A stretch of DNA of 64,000 bases from Chlamydomonas reinhardtii (lineage: Eukaryota; Chlorophyta; Chlorophyceae; Chlamydomonadales; Chlamydomonadaceae), in assembly GCF_000002595.2 (NCBI RefSeq), contig NC_057006.1, positions 558,001 to 622,000 of the forward strand, given 5' to 3'. The position numbers and the translations under genes were made by a program. The notes beneath the pieces are model-generated. The model saw nothing but the letters and a program-made list of their open reading frames with translations, was not told where the DNA came from and did not search any database. Numbering within the stretch: the stretch's first letter is position 1; every line of letters begins with the position of its first letter. Shown one piece after another: positions 43,800 to 55,799 of this stretch.

Positions 43800-45473
43800 C
43801 AAGAATTTCTGCGTTGACTGGCGCGGTCACGTCGTGTGTCTCACATATCTTCAGCCTTCGTGCAGCCCCTCAAATCCAATGTTGTTGTCGTCCAAGCACA
43901 ACCTGCAGTCCCCAATTGCAGTGCGCCATATCAGTCCACTCCTGGGTTCTGCCACTCATGCTGTCATGCAGAACCCAGGGTGCCTCAAAACAAAGATTAA
44001 TCCCTCGCCGTCAACAGGGCCCCAGAAACTACTTCGCCACACCCTCTCACAGGGCCTTAATTTGATTGCCCTGGCGTGTTCGAATACCTCCAACAAATAA
44101 GACATCTTAATATTCCACAGTGCCGTGCCACTTGCCGTGTCCTGATGTATTGCTTGGCGCGGGGCGCCTGATGTCATGTACGGTGCCGCATGCTCAGCTC
44201 CTGGCGCCGCCATGTGTGGGTGCACACGGCGCATCCTGCGCATTCACTGCTCCCGAACTCCTCTCCCACTCCTCATGCGCGACTTTCCCTCAACACTACG
44301 CATCACCTAATTGCTGACTGCCACCACCCTTGCTCCTCAGCCCTCATCACTTCCCTCCATATGTGGGCGCGTGTCCGTGCCTTGCGTCTCATCCCACCAC
44401 GCAGCGTCACGCTTTTATGTACAGGGTTGCGTCGCATGCATTATGCAACATACAGTAGTCGCACCCACCAGATGTTTCGTCGTGACGACAAATAACGTGC
44501 GGCGTGCATACAAGATACCGCCCAGGCGCATTTCCCACCTGCACTGCGCCTTACCGGCCACCCTCCCTTCGCATCCTGTACCTCCAACCTGTACGCCCAT
44601 GGCCACTTCTTCGCGCCTACTCCCAGACCGCACTCACTCGTCACCGCATGCATAACCCGATACAGCGCGCACCACTAACACCAGGTGCGATTACCTGCGT
44701 CATGTGCGTCATGGATCGGAAGATTACCCCGTTCAAACCTCGCCCTTTGTCCATCCAGTTCACACTTGCTCTTCGCGGATGGACCACAAGTTCTATGATA
44801 AAGAAGTCCATTGTAAGGTCATTTACTGTAAACTTTTATTCGACTCACGCACCACATGATTGTGCTGTCGAATAAGAAGGTCTCACCGGGCATACGATGG
44901 TGCCTTTATGCCGATTCAGATCACCACATGCGCGGCTCCTCACCGCACACGCACCACGACCGCGTGCCGACCTGAGACCTCTCGCTCAGCAACATCAAAC
45001 ATCACGCAGCAACTCACCCACTAATTGTGCTATTGCGACAACGACGACAAATGACTGCTTCAAAGAGCTCATCCGAACTCACCACCGGCCTGCTATGAAC
45101 GGGGTGTTCCGGGGTGCTGTGAACACGACCATACTCTCCGTTGTGAAGTCAGCCGGGCGCCACATGCACGCCGGCGACGCACCAGAACTGCATTACTGAC
45201 GCGCCATAGGCAACTCATGCGTGCGGAGACGAATATTATACGGCGAACTACTTGTAATTTTCTCCCCAACTTGATAGGTTACGACAAACTATACCCGCCA
45301 GGCGGCGAACACCCGAGACACCAGCCCGATGTTTGTTCTTAGGTTGAAGCCATTACCTCGCATACAGTGTGTTGCTAAACGACCCAGCTCGAACAAATAA
45401 GGCTGGCTCTGTCATGATCTCTCCGGTCTCTCTTGTTGCCCAAATTGACACACAGCAGTGTGGAAGACGTGCT
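43800..45473. other. Intergenic, no gene seen
   Basis: AT-richer sequence between the Fanzor-like relic and the 3' end of the giant repeat gene; its right part must include that gene's 3' UTR. Short frames only, no codon bias. I looked for further Fanzor pieces on the minus strand and found none. Confidence 0.5.
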
Positions 45474-48400
45474 TTAATGGTCAGCGGTCGAGCTGCCGCC
45501 GAAGCAGGCAAAGCAGCTGAACAGACCGCCCTTGGCCGGCTTGCCGCTGCTGGGCTTGCCGCTGCTGGGCTTGCCGCTGCCGGCCTTGCCGTTGCCGCCG
45601 GCGGTGGCCACCTCGACCTTGCCGTTGCCGCCGGCGGTGGCCACCTCGACGTTGCCTTTGTCGCCGGCGGTGGCCGCCTCGACGTTGCCCTTGTCGCCGG
45701 CGGCGGCCACCTCGACGTTGCGGTTGCCAGTGATAACGTCCGCCGCGGCCGCCTTGCCCTTGGCGACCACGTCAGCGGCAGCGGAAGCCATCTCCGCGCC
45801 CGTCTTGGAGGCGGCGGCCGAGGCCTCGGTGGTGGCAGCATCGATAGCTTTGCCGGCGGCGGCCACCGTCGTTTTGCCAGACGCGCTCACGTGCTCCGCT
45901 GCTGCAGCCACCGTAGTCGCCGCAGCCGCCGCGGCACCCAGGGGCCCGGTCACTGCCTCGCCGGCCACCGCCACGGCGCCAGCGGCGTCCGTGTGCAGGC
46001 TGCGCGCCGCCGCCACGACACCGTCCACGGGCGCCGGTTTGCCGGCAGCGTCGCCCTCGGCCGCCTTGGCCACGGCCATGGCGCCGGCGCCGGCACTGGC
46101 GCCGGCGCTGGCGGTGGCGGTGGCACTGGCGCCGGCGCTGGCGGTGGCGGTGGCGGTGGCGCTGGCGCTGGCGGCGGCCGGCGACGCGACCTTGCTGACC
46201 GTGGCACCGCCCGCCTCCACTCCCTCCTCCTCCGCGTCATTGTCCTCCTCGTCAGAGGACACGGTGAAGTCCGCCACACGGTGCGAGCGCAGGCGGTCGC
46301 CGACGCCGAAGGGTATTGGGGCGGCAGGAGCGGCCGCGTCAGCCGACCCCACAGCTGCCTTGGCGTACGACACAGCCTCCTTGGAAGCCGCCTCGCCGGC
46401 CGCGGCCACGGTGGCGGTGGCGGCAGCTAGGCTGGCGGCGGCGGCAGTGGCGGCGGACGCGCCGCTGCTGGAATAGACGGTGGCGGGGGTGGTTGTGGTG
46501 GCAGTCATGCCGGACTCCGGGCTGCCAGTAGTTGGCGGCAGCATCGTATCAGATGCCACCGAAAGCGACTTGGCGTCCATGCTGGCGGTCGCCGCGAAAG
46601 CAGCGGTGGCCGATGCAGCAGAGGCCTTGGCAGCGGCAGCGGGCTGATCGGCCTTGGCGAAGCCAGCGCCCAGGACACCAGTGGCGGCAGTGGTCGCGGA
46701 GGCGGCGGCCCCATCGGCCTTGGCGAAGCCGGCGCCCAGGACACCGGTGGCGGCAGTGGTCGCGGTGGCGGCGGCCCCATCGGCCTTGGCGAAGCCGGCG
46801 CCCAGGACACCGGTGGCGGCAGTGGTCGCGGTGGCGGCGGCCCCATCGGCCTTGGCGAAGCCGGCGCCCAGGACACCGGTGGCGGCAGTGGTCGCGGAGG
46901 CGGCGGCCTCATCGGCCTTGGCGAAGCCAGCGCCCAGGACACCAGTGGCGGCAGTGGTCGCGGAGGCGGCGGCCTCATCGGCCTTGGCGAAGCCGGCGCC
47001 CAGGACACCAGTGGCGGCAGTGGTCGCGGAGGCGGCGGCCTCATCGGCCTTGGCGAAGCCAGCGCCCAGGACACCGGTGGCGGCAGTGGTCGCGGAGGCG
47101 GCGGCCTCATCGGCCTTGGCGAAGCCGGCGCCCAGGACACCGGTGGCGGCAGTGGTCGCGGAGGCGGCGGCCTCATCGGCCTTGGCGAAGCCAGCGCCCA
47201 GGACACCAGTGGCGGCAGTGGTCGCGGAGGCGGCGGCCTCATCGGCCTTGGCGAAGCCAGCGCCCAGGACACCGGTGGCAGCAGTGGTCGCGGAGGCGGC
47301 GGCCTCATCGGTCTTGGCGAAGCCAGCGCCCAGGACACCAGTGGCGGCAGTGGTCGCGGAGGCGGCGGCCCCATCGGCCTTGGCGAAGCCAGCGCCCAGG
47401 ACACCAGTGGCGGCAGTGGTCGCGGAGGCGGCGGCCCCATCGGCCTTGGCGAAGCCAGCGCCCAGGACACCGGTGGCAGCAGTGGTCGCGGAGGCGGCGG
47501 CCTCATCGGCCTTGGCGAAGCCAGCGCCCAGGACACCAGTGGCGGCAGTGGTCGCGGAGGCGGCGGCCCCATCGGCCTTGGCGAAGCCAGCGCCCAGGAC
47601 ACCGGTGGCGGCAGTGGTCGCGGAGGCGGCGGCCTCATCGGCCTTGGCGAAGCCAGCGCCCAGGACACCGGTGGCAGCAGTGGTCGCGGAGGCGGCGGCC
47701 TCATCGGCCTTGGCGAAGCCAGCGCCCAGGACACCAGTGGCGGCAGTGGTCGCGGAGGCGGCGGCCCCATCGGCCTTGGCGAAGCCAGCGCCCAGGACAC
47801 CGGTGGCGGCAGTGGTCGCGGTGGCGGCGGCCCCATCGGCCTTGGCGAAGCCGGCGCCCAGGACACCAGTGGCGGCAGTGGTCGCGGAGGCGGCGGCCTC
47901 ATCGGCCTTGGCGAAGCCAGCGCCCAGGACACCAGTGGCGGCAGTGGTCGCGGAGGCGGCGGCCTCATCGGCCTTGGCGAAGCCAGCGCCCAGGACACCG
48001 GTGGCGGCAGTGGTCGCGGAGGCGGCGGCCTCATCGGCCTTGGCGAAGCCGGCGCCCAGGACACCGGTGGCGGCAGTGGTCGCGGAGGCGGCGGCCTCAT
48101 CGGCCTTGGCGAAGCCGGCGCCCAGGACACCAGTGGCGGCAGTGGTCGCGGAGGCGGCGGCCTCATCGGCCTTGGCGAAGCCGGCGCCCAGGACACCAGT
48201 GGCGGCAGTGGTCGCGGTGGCGGCGGCCCCATCGGCCTTGGCGAAGCCGGCGCCCAGGACACCGGTGGCGGCAGTGGTCGCGGTGGCGGCGGCCCCATCG
48301 GCCTTGGCGAAGCCGGCGCCCAGGACACCGGTGGCGGCAGTGGTCGTGGAGGCGGCGGCCCCATCGGCCTTGGCGAAGCCAGCGCCCAGGACATCGGTGG

Positions 48401-51400
48401 CGGCAGTGGTCGCGGACGCGGCGGCCTCATCGGCCTTGGAGAGGCTGGCGCCCAGGACACCGGTGGCGGCAGTGGTCGCGCCCGCGGTGGCCTCATCGGC
48501 CTTGGAGAGGCTGGCGCCCAGGACACCGGTGGCGGCAGTGGTCGCGGTGGCGGCGGCCCCATCGGCCTTGGCGAAGCCAGCGCCCAGGACACCGGTGGCG
48601 GCAGTGGTCGCGGAGGCGGCGGCCCCATCGGCCTTGGCGAAGCCGGCGCCCAGGACACCGGTGGCGGCAGTGGTCGCGGAGGCGGCGGCCCCATCGGCCT
48701 TGGCGAAGCCGGCGCCCAGGACACCGGTGGCGGCAGTGGTCGTGGAGGCGGCGGCCCCATCGGCCTTGGCGAAGCCGGCGCCCAGGACACCGGTGGCGGC
48801 AGTGGTCGCGGAGGCGGCGGCCACATCGGCCTTGGCGAAGCCGGCGCCCAGGACACCAGTGGCGGCAGTGGTCGCGGAGGCGGCGGCCCCATCAGCCTTG
48901 GCGAAGCCGGCGCCCAGGACACCAGTGGCGGCAGTGGTAGCGGAGGCGGCGGCCTCATCGGCCTTGGCGAAGCCAGCGCCCAGGACACCGGTGGCGGCAG
49001 TGGTCGCGGACGCGGCGGCCTCATCGGCCTTGGAGAGGCTGGCGCCCAGGACACCGGTGGCGGCAGTGGTAGCGGTGGCGGCGGCCCCATCGGCCTTGGC
49101 GAAGCCGGCGCCCAGGACACCGGTGGCGGCAGTGGTCGCGGAGGCGGCGGCCCCATCGGCCTTGGCGAAGCCGGCGCCCAGGACACCGGTGGCGGCAGTG
49201 GTCGCGGTGGCGGCGGCCCCATCGGCCTTGGCGAAGCCGGCGCCCAGGACACCAGTGGCGGCAGTGGTCGCGGAGGCGGCGGCCCCATCGGCCTTGGCGA
49301 AGCCGGCGCCCAGGACACCAGTGGCGGCAGTGGTCGCGGAGGCGGCGGCCTCATCGGCCTTGGCGAAGCCAGCGCCCAGGACACCGGTGGCAGCAGTGGT
49401 CGCGGAGGCGGCGGCCCCATCGGCCTTGGCGAAGCCGGCGCCCAGGACACCGGTGGCGGCAGTGGTCGCGGTGGCGGCGGCCCCATCGGCCTTGGCGAAG
49501 CCGGCGCCCAGGACACCGGTGGCGGCAGTGGTCGCGGTGGCGGCGGCCTCCTCGGCCTTGGCGAAGCCAGCGCCCAGGACACCGGTGGCGGCAGTGGTCG
49601 CGGTGGCGGCGGCCTCATCGGCCTTGGCGAAGCCGGCGCCCAGGACACCGGTGGCGGCAGTGGTCGTGGAGGCGGCGGCCCCATCGGCCTTGGCGAAGCC
49701 GGCGCCCAGGACACCGGTGGCGGCAGTGGTCGCGGAGGCGGCGGCCTCATCGGCCTTGGCGAAGCCAGCGCCCAGGACACCGGTGGCAGCAGTGGTCGCG
49801 GAGGCGGCGGCCCCATCGGCCTTGGCGAAGCCGGCGCCCAGGACACCGGTGGCGGCAGTGGTCGCGGTGGCGGCGGCCTCATCGGCCTTGGCGAAGCCGG
49901 CGCCCAGGACACCGGTGGCAGCAGTGGTCGCGGAGGCGGCGGCCTCATCGGCCTTGGCGAAGCCAGTCCCCAGGACACCGGTGGCGGCAGTGGTCGCGGT
50001 GGCGGCGGCCTCATCGGCCTTGGCGAAGCCAGCGCCCAGGACACCGGTGGCGGCAGTGGTCGCGCCGGCGGTGGTCTGCTGGGCCTGGGTGGCCGCGGCC
50101 TTTGCGGCCTCGTCTACCTTGCCACTGGCCGCCTTGGAGACCTCATCCACCGCTGCAGCGGCACCCTTAGTCGCTGCGTCAGCCTTTGTGGTGGCTGCCG
50201 TCGCCGCGTCAGCGGTCGTGGAAGTGGCCATGGCCGCGACCTCGTCGGCCTTGCCAGCCGCCGCCTTTGCGATACCATCGGCCTTGCCAGCGGTGGCAGT
50301 CGCGGCCTGCACAACCTCGTCAGCCGCCAAGGTAGCAGCCTGCGCGGCATCATCAGCCTCAGCGGTCGCGGCCTGCACAGCCTGCACGGCCTGCTCGCCC
50401 CTCGACCATGCGGAAAGAGCGGCGCCGTCCGCGGCCTTCGCGGCGGTCTCGACCGCAGCAAAGACACCCGCCCTGGTGTTGGCGGCGATCTGCTCCGAGG
50501 CCTTGGCGGCTGAGCCAGCGGCTGCGGCGCCGGAGCCAACAGCGACCGATGCCTTGGCCTCGGCCTGCACAGCAGCGGCAGCGGCCGCCGCGGTGGCAGC
50601 CGCGACGGCGCCGGAAGCAGCGGTAGCAGCGGCGGCGGGCACCGTGGTCGCGGCCGCAGCAGGAGTGCCCACCGCCGCCGCGGGTGCGCCAGGTGCGGGC
50701 GTTACGGCGCTGTCCGCCTCCAGGACTGCCGCGAACATGCGCGACGTGGCCACGCGAGCCGCGTCCTGGGCACCGGCGGAGTCAGCGGCCTCGGCGAAGG
50801 CGGGCGTGACCGCGTCCTCGGGCACCGAGGCGGCGGCGGCCAGCACGACGGCGCCGGGCGCGATGCCGCTGGTGGCGGCGGCCACGGCCTCGGCCGGCGG
50901 CAGCTTAACGGCGGGGGCGCCAGTGCTGGGCTCGGCCGTGAGGGATGCCAGCACTGTGGCCATGTCGGCCGGGGCAGCCGCGGGGGCTGGCAGCGCGGCG
51001 CCGCCCGAGGAGACGCTGGGCGAAGTCCTGCAACCGGCAAGCAAGGGCGGGCGATGTCAACCTTCCAGACACCAAGAAAGCAACACAACCCACAATCCAG
51101 CCAGGGAGCGCTTCTACCTAAATGCGAGCCCTCCGCCTGCCCGCACCTGGCAGAGGACGACGGCGTGGCCTTGAGCGCCGCCGGCGCCGCCTTCAGAGCC
51201 GCCGGCGCGGCGCTCAGCGCGGCGGGCGCCACCGGCGGCTTGCCGCCAGCGGCCGCGGGCGCCAGAGCCGCGGGCGCGGCCTCCAGTGCATGCGGCCGCG
51301 ACTCCAGAGCCTGTGGGTGGGCCGCCAGGGCGAGCGGGGCGCGGGCCTTCACAGCTGAGGGGCTGGCGGCCAGGGCCGGGGGCGGTGCCGCGGTCAGGGC

Positions 51401-54400
51401 CGCGGGGACGATGCCGTCGATGGAGCCCCGCACCTGCGTCAGGACCACCGAGGGCGGCGGCGAGGAGAAGGTCGCCGGCTCGGCAGCGGAGCCTGCGGCA
51501 GAGGCCGGTGCCTCCTTGATGGGAGTGGAGAACACCGTGGCCACCACGGGCGCCTCAGCGTTAGCCGTAGTTACAGCCGTAGTGGCGGCGATGGGCACCT
51601 TGCCCGCTGCAAGCTCCATCACCACCGATGGCTCCGCGAAGGCAGTAGCCGCGGCGGCCATGGGAGCAGCGGCAGCGGCAGCGGCAGCGGCAGCGGCAGC
51701 GGCAGCGGCAGCGGGCAACGGCGGCGAGGCACCTGCGGGGCTGGTCTCCCAGGGCGCCACGGTGGGGCCCGTGGGGGTCGCAGCCGGCGTATCGGGGCCA
51801 GCTGTGACGCGGCGGGAGGCGGGTGCCACCTGCAGCTCCGTCGCCACCACCTGGGCAGCGGCCAGTGCCTGGGCAGCGTCCGTGTCCACCGGCAAAGCCT
51901 CCTTCGCCAGGGCGGCCGCGGCCTTGGTGTCAGCGGCGGCGGCCGTAGCCGCCTTGATGTCAGCGGCAGCGGCAGCAGCCGCACTGATGTCAGCAGCAGC
52001 GGCCGCAGCCGCCTTGATGTCGGCGGCCGCGGCCGTAGCCGCCTGAGTGTCAGCGGCAGCGGCAGCAGCCGCCATGCTGTCAGCAGCAGCGGCCGTAGCC
52101 GCCTGAGTGTCAGCGGCAGCGGCCGTAGCCGCCTTGATGTCAGCGGCCGCGGCCGTAGCCGCCTGAGTGTCAGCGGCAGCGGCCGTAGCCGCCTTGATGT
52201 CAGCGGCCGCGGCCGTGGCCGCCTTGGTCACATCGGCGGCAGCGGCCGTAGCCACCTTGGTGTCAGCGGCAGCGGCCGAAGCCGCCTTGCCGTCAGCAGC
52301 GGCAGCGGCCGTCGCCGCCTTGGTGTCAGCGGCGGCAGCGGCCGTCGCCGCCTTGATGTCAGCGGCCGCGGCTGTAGCCGCCTTGCTGTAATCAGCAGCA
52401 GGGGCCGCAGCCGCCTTGATGTCAGCGGCAGCGGTCGTAGCCGCCTTGCTGTCAGCAGCGGCGGCCGTAGCCGCCTTGATGTCAGCGGCAGCGGCCGTAG
52501 CCGCCTGAGTGTCAGCGGCAGCGGCAGTAGCCGCCTTGCTGTCAGCAGCGGCAGCGGTCGTAGCCGCCATGGTGTGATCAGCAGTAGCGGCCGGAGCCGC
52601 CTTGAAATCCAGGGGCATCGCTGCCGCCGCATGTGGCTCAGGGGCCTTGTTGGCCTCCGGCGCCTTGACCTCCGAGAAGTTCAGCTCCTCGGGTTCGGCA
52701 GGGGCTGCCGCCGCGCTGATCGCCGTGGTAGACGTGGCCGCGGCCGCGGCCGGGATCGCGGCAGCGGCTACGGTTGCCACGTCGACACCTCGGGACGCGC
52801 TAACGATGGCCGGGACGGCGTCTGACACTGCAGCTGCCGCATTGGCGGTGGACACGCCTGCAGGGGCCGCCGCAGTTGCTGACGCTGTCGCAGCGGCGGG
52901 CCCTACGGCTGCAGCCGCTGCGGGCTTAGCCGCCGTGCCGGCGGCAGCAGCAACCGGCCCAGCAACCGCAGCGGCCACACCTCCGGCTGCAGGCGCAGCG
53001 CTGGAGCTGGCAGCGGGCGCCTCAGGGGCCGCGGCGGCGGCAGTGACGGCGGGCGCCTTCTTCTCCGTGCGCTCCTCCTCCACGCGCGGCGTGGCGGGAA
53101 TTAAAGACACGGGCGCAGCAGCAATCGGTGTGGCGGTAGCAGCGGTCGCGGCCGCCGGGGCCGCGTCGAAAGCGGCGGCGGTTACAGCAGCGGCGGTTGC
53201 AGAGCCAGCAGCAGCGGCGGCAACGGGCGCCGATGCAGCCGCAGCGGCCGACAGAGCATCCACCTGCAGCGGCATGTCGGACACATAGGGTGTCACTGTG
53301 TGCATCGCCTTGACAACACGGTTGCCGGACTTGCACTCCCTATCTACGCGGCAGCCCCTGCCGCACCTTGCGCTCAGCCGCAGTTACGGTAGCATCGGCC
53401 GCAGACGCGGTCATAGCAGCAGGGGCAGCAGGTGCTGCGGCCGCGGCCACGGCTGCCGGGGCCAGAAACGGCGCCTCCTTCACGGGCGCCTGCATGACAC
53501 CGGACTCTTTCACCACCGCCGCCTCCCTCACTGCAGCTGCCGACGACGACGCCGTCTTGCCCACCTGCGCCGACTCCGGCTGCTCCGGCTCGGCCTTACC
53601 CTGCTGCTGCTTCCCGGCCGGCGCCTGCTGCTGCTCCGCCACAGAGCGCGAGCGGGACCAACCCTGCCCTGCGGGCGCGGGCGCCTGCTGCTGCACGTGC
53701 TGCTGCTGCACGGCACCGGCGGCCTGCTCCAGCGCCGCCACCACCACTGCGCCCACATTCTTGGGCGGCACGACGAAATGCTCCTCCTCCTCGGGAGCCT
53801 GCGCGCGCAGGCGACATCAGCATGCGTGGCAGGCGGCCGGGACACACGTCACGATGGAAGCACTGCGGCGAGTGATTATGCCAGCGAAATGGACCAAGCT
53901 TTCTTGAGTTCTCGTCACCGTACTAGCTGGAGTACATGTTGCGTCCGCATACAAAGCAACCGGAAAGCTGGTACATGCATCCATGCCGCGCCGCCTGTAA
54001 GGGCTACGTCACGGTGTTTCAAGCATCCAACTGGCAATGGTGAAACCAACCCGCCCACCCCTCACTTGGTGGTGCTGCTGTTCCTCCGCCAGCTGCACGG
54101 CCTCGGCCGCCAGCAGCGCCCCAACCTGCTCCTCGGCCCCCTCGGCCGCCGCCTCTTCCTCGCAGCCCTCCTCCTCGCCCTCAAAGTGCGGGTGCAGCTC
54201 GCCCTCGCCATCGCCCTCGTCGTGGTGCTCGAAGATGGGGTTCTGCAGCAGGTCCGAGGCGGCCGTCACCGACTTGGTGCTGAAGCGGCTCAGGCTGTCG
54301 GCGCCTGCAGGCAGTTTGCGAGGGTAGCAAGATAATCATGAATCCGGGGCGTGGAGGGAGGGTTAGGGTAAGGCACACACGGGAGATGAGATAAGCGGCG

Positions 54401-55195
54401 GCGGGTTGCAGGCACAGCCGAGTTTGTAGCCGGGAGGGCACTTGACGCATATGGACGTGGATATCGCACCCGTTCGTGGCCGTGGCGGTTGACGACCCCG
54501 GCTGGACTCGCAAGCCAGTGCGCATATGCGGCGCATCGGCAGCTTACAGCACATGACGCACCTGGCCGGAAGAACTCCGAAAGATCGGATTGGCTCTGAA
54601 AGCTGCTGGCGATGCTTCCAAGGTCGTCAATGGCATGGGCGCGGACGTTGGCTGTGCCTGCGTTCTCGATGTCGCCATCGGCATCGGCAACCACATCGGT
54701 GGTGCGTATAGGCGATGCTTCTTGCTCCGCGCCTGTGGCAGGGCAGAGCGCGGGGAGGAGCGCGCGCGGTTATCGCGATGAGATACGCACTATCGCTCTA
54801 ATCCCGCTGCATCGGCGCGACCGCTTGTGCATGTGCCTCATTCACGCGTGCTACTACCCGTCGCAATGCCCAGCGCGCTCATCTGAGCCACGCAGCGAAC
54901 ATGGTCTCGTCGCCAGCTACGCTTTCTGCTGTGTGCTCCCCGACAAGCCCGTACCTTGCGCAGACTGTTGGTTACCCATTGTCTATTCCTCCAGCTGCCT
55001 GGTAGGCTTGATAGTGGACCTGGAAGCACGCATCCAGGTCAAGTCAGCCTCGGCCAGCGATGAGGCGCACGGTTGGCGCATCAATCATTTACGGGCGTTC
55101 TATTTACACACATACGCATGTACGCGAGTCTAGGGCTCACCGGGCACGCTGAAGAACAAGCCCCGGCCGAAGCCCTTGCTCAACTCCGCCGTCGG
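45474..55195 (-). CDS. Giant Ala-rich tandem-repeat protein (5' end unresolved)
   Basis: Six exons in phase: 55141-55195, 54562-54732, 54066-54304, 53367-53798, 51147-53263 and 45474-51027, giving at least 2,855 aa. No start ATG could be tied to the first exon. The N-terminal part is non-repetitive and acidic (for example SLSRFSTKSVTAASDLLQNP), then Gln/Ala-rich. Exon 51147-53263 is about half Ala and holds ~20 units of a 10-residue repeat (DIKAATAAAA type). The last exon holds 52 copies of a 22-residue repeat with core GVLGAGFAKADEAAA, then a Lys/Gly/Ser-rich tail (SGKPSSGKPAKGG) and GGLFSCFACFGGSS. I recognise no domain. The repeats should be mostly helical and resemble LEA-type, perilipin-like or other Ala-rich amphipathic repeat proteins only in general character. 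Other frames across the repeats are also open but make Arg/Trp- or Pro-rich nonsense. Confidence 0.72.
46645..50070 (-). repeat. 52 x 66-bp coding minisatellite
   Basis: A strictly in-frame tandem array; each 66-bp unit encodes 22 residues. Differences between units cluster at a few sites: Glu or Gly after Asp, Ser or Thr, and silent C/T or A/G changes. Three units carry GASLSK instead of GAGFAK. No unit has a frameshift or stop. The low divergence implies continuing homogenisation by unequal exchange or conversion. Confidence 0.95.
51915..52580 (-). repeat. ~20 x 30-bp coding repeat (10-residue Ala-rich unit)
   Basis: Units of the type DIKAATAAAA / DTQAATAAAA follow one another with an occasional extra residue, inside the second-largest exon of the giant gene. 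Asp recurs about every tenth residue with Ala filling the rest. It is a separate array from the 66-bp one. Confidence 0.85.
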
Positions 55196-55799
55196 CTGGC
55201 GTTCAGTGTGCAAGCAGTATGCTGCTGCTGATATAAGCAGCTTACTGCGGTGCGGGCACGCTGCGTGGTCGCTTGTCTGATGCAGAGCCCCCCTTTCAAA
55301 ACCTCGCGATGCAGGAACGCGACTTCCCGGTGTATGTTGTGGCCTATATGATCTAAGTTCCTTTTAAGGAAATTAACAGTGCAGTCCAGAGAGCGCCGGA
55401 GAGCGACCAGGCAACCTGCGAGCCGAAAGGTCACAGGTCGCTATGAGTATGAGGGGCTCTGGAGCTCACTTCTAACGTACATGTAGCAAAACAGAGTATG
55501 TGGTCGGCTGAGGATCCTCCCGGGGAAGATGTGCACGTCGAGCATTTCGCGCGTTGTTATGATAATGCCGGACGTTGCGGTCTGTCTTGCCTGTGCGCCA
55601 GCGCTTTGATGTATCAAGTTGTATTTAATATAAACACATGGCCCGCCGTGATGACCAATCGTGCAACACCCTCCGCGCCCGTCCAGTCCCGTTGCGCACC
55701 TGCACACACCGCACGCGGTAGGCTGTGCCCACACGCACAACCGCCTCCCCTTCCCCACACTACCTCCCTGAGCATCCCACACCTTCGAAACTCAAATCC
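55196..55799. other. Gap between giant gene and ECD gene
   Basis: 604 bp that must include the missing 5' part or promoter of the giant gene and the 3' UTR of the ECD gene. One ATG on the minus strand near 55540 (MLDVHIFPGRIL) is possible, but I could not join it in phase to the next exon with confidence. Confidence 0.4.

Noticed and set aside
46532-51174. Very long plus-strand frames and a second minus-strand frame across the repeat array
   Set aside because: They follow from a 66-bp unit lacking stops in several phases. They have no sensible start or splice context, and their products are Arg/Trp- or Pro-rich repeats. Only the minus frame continuing through 45474-51027 joins unique exons on both sides.
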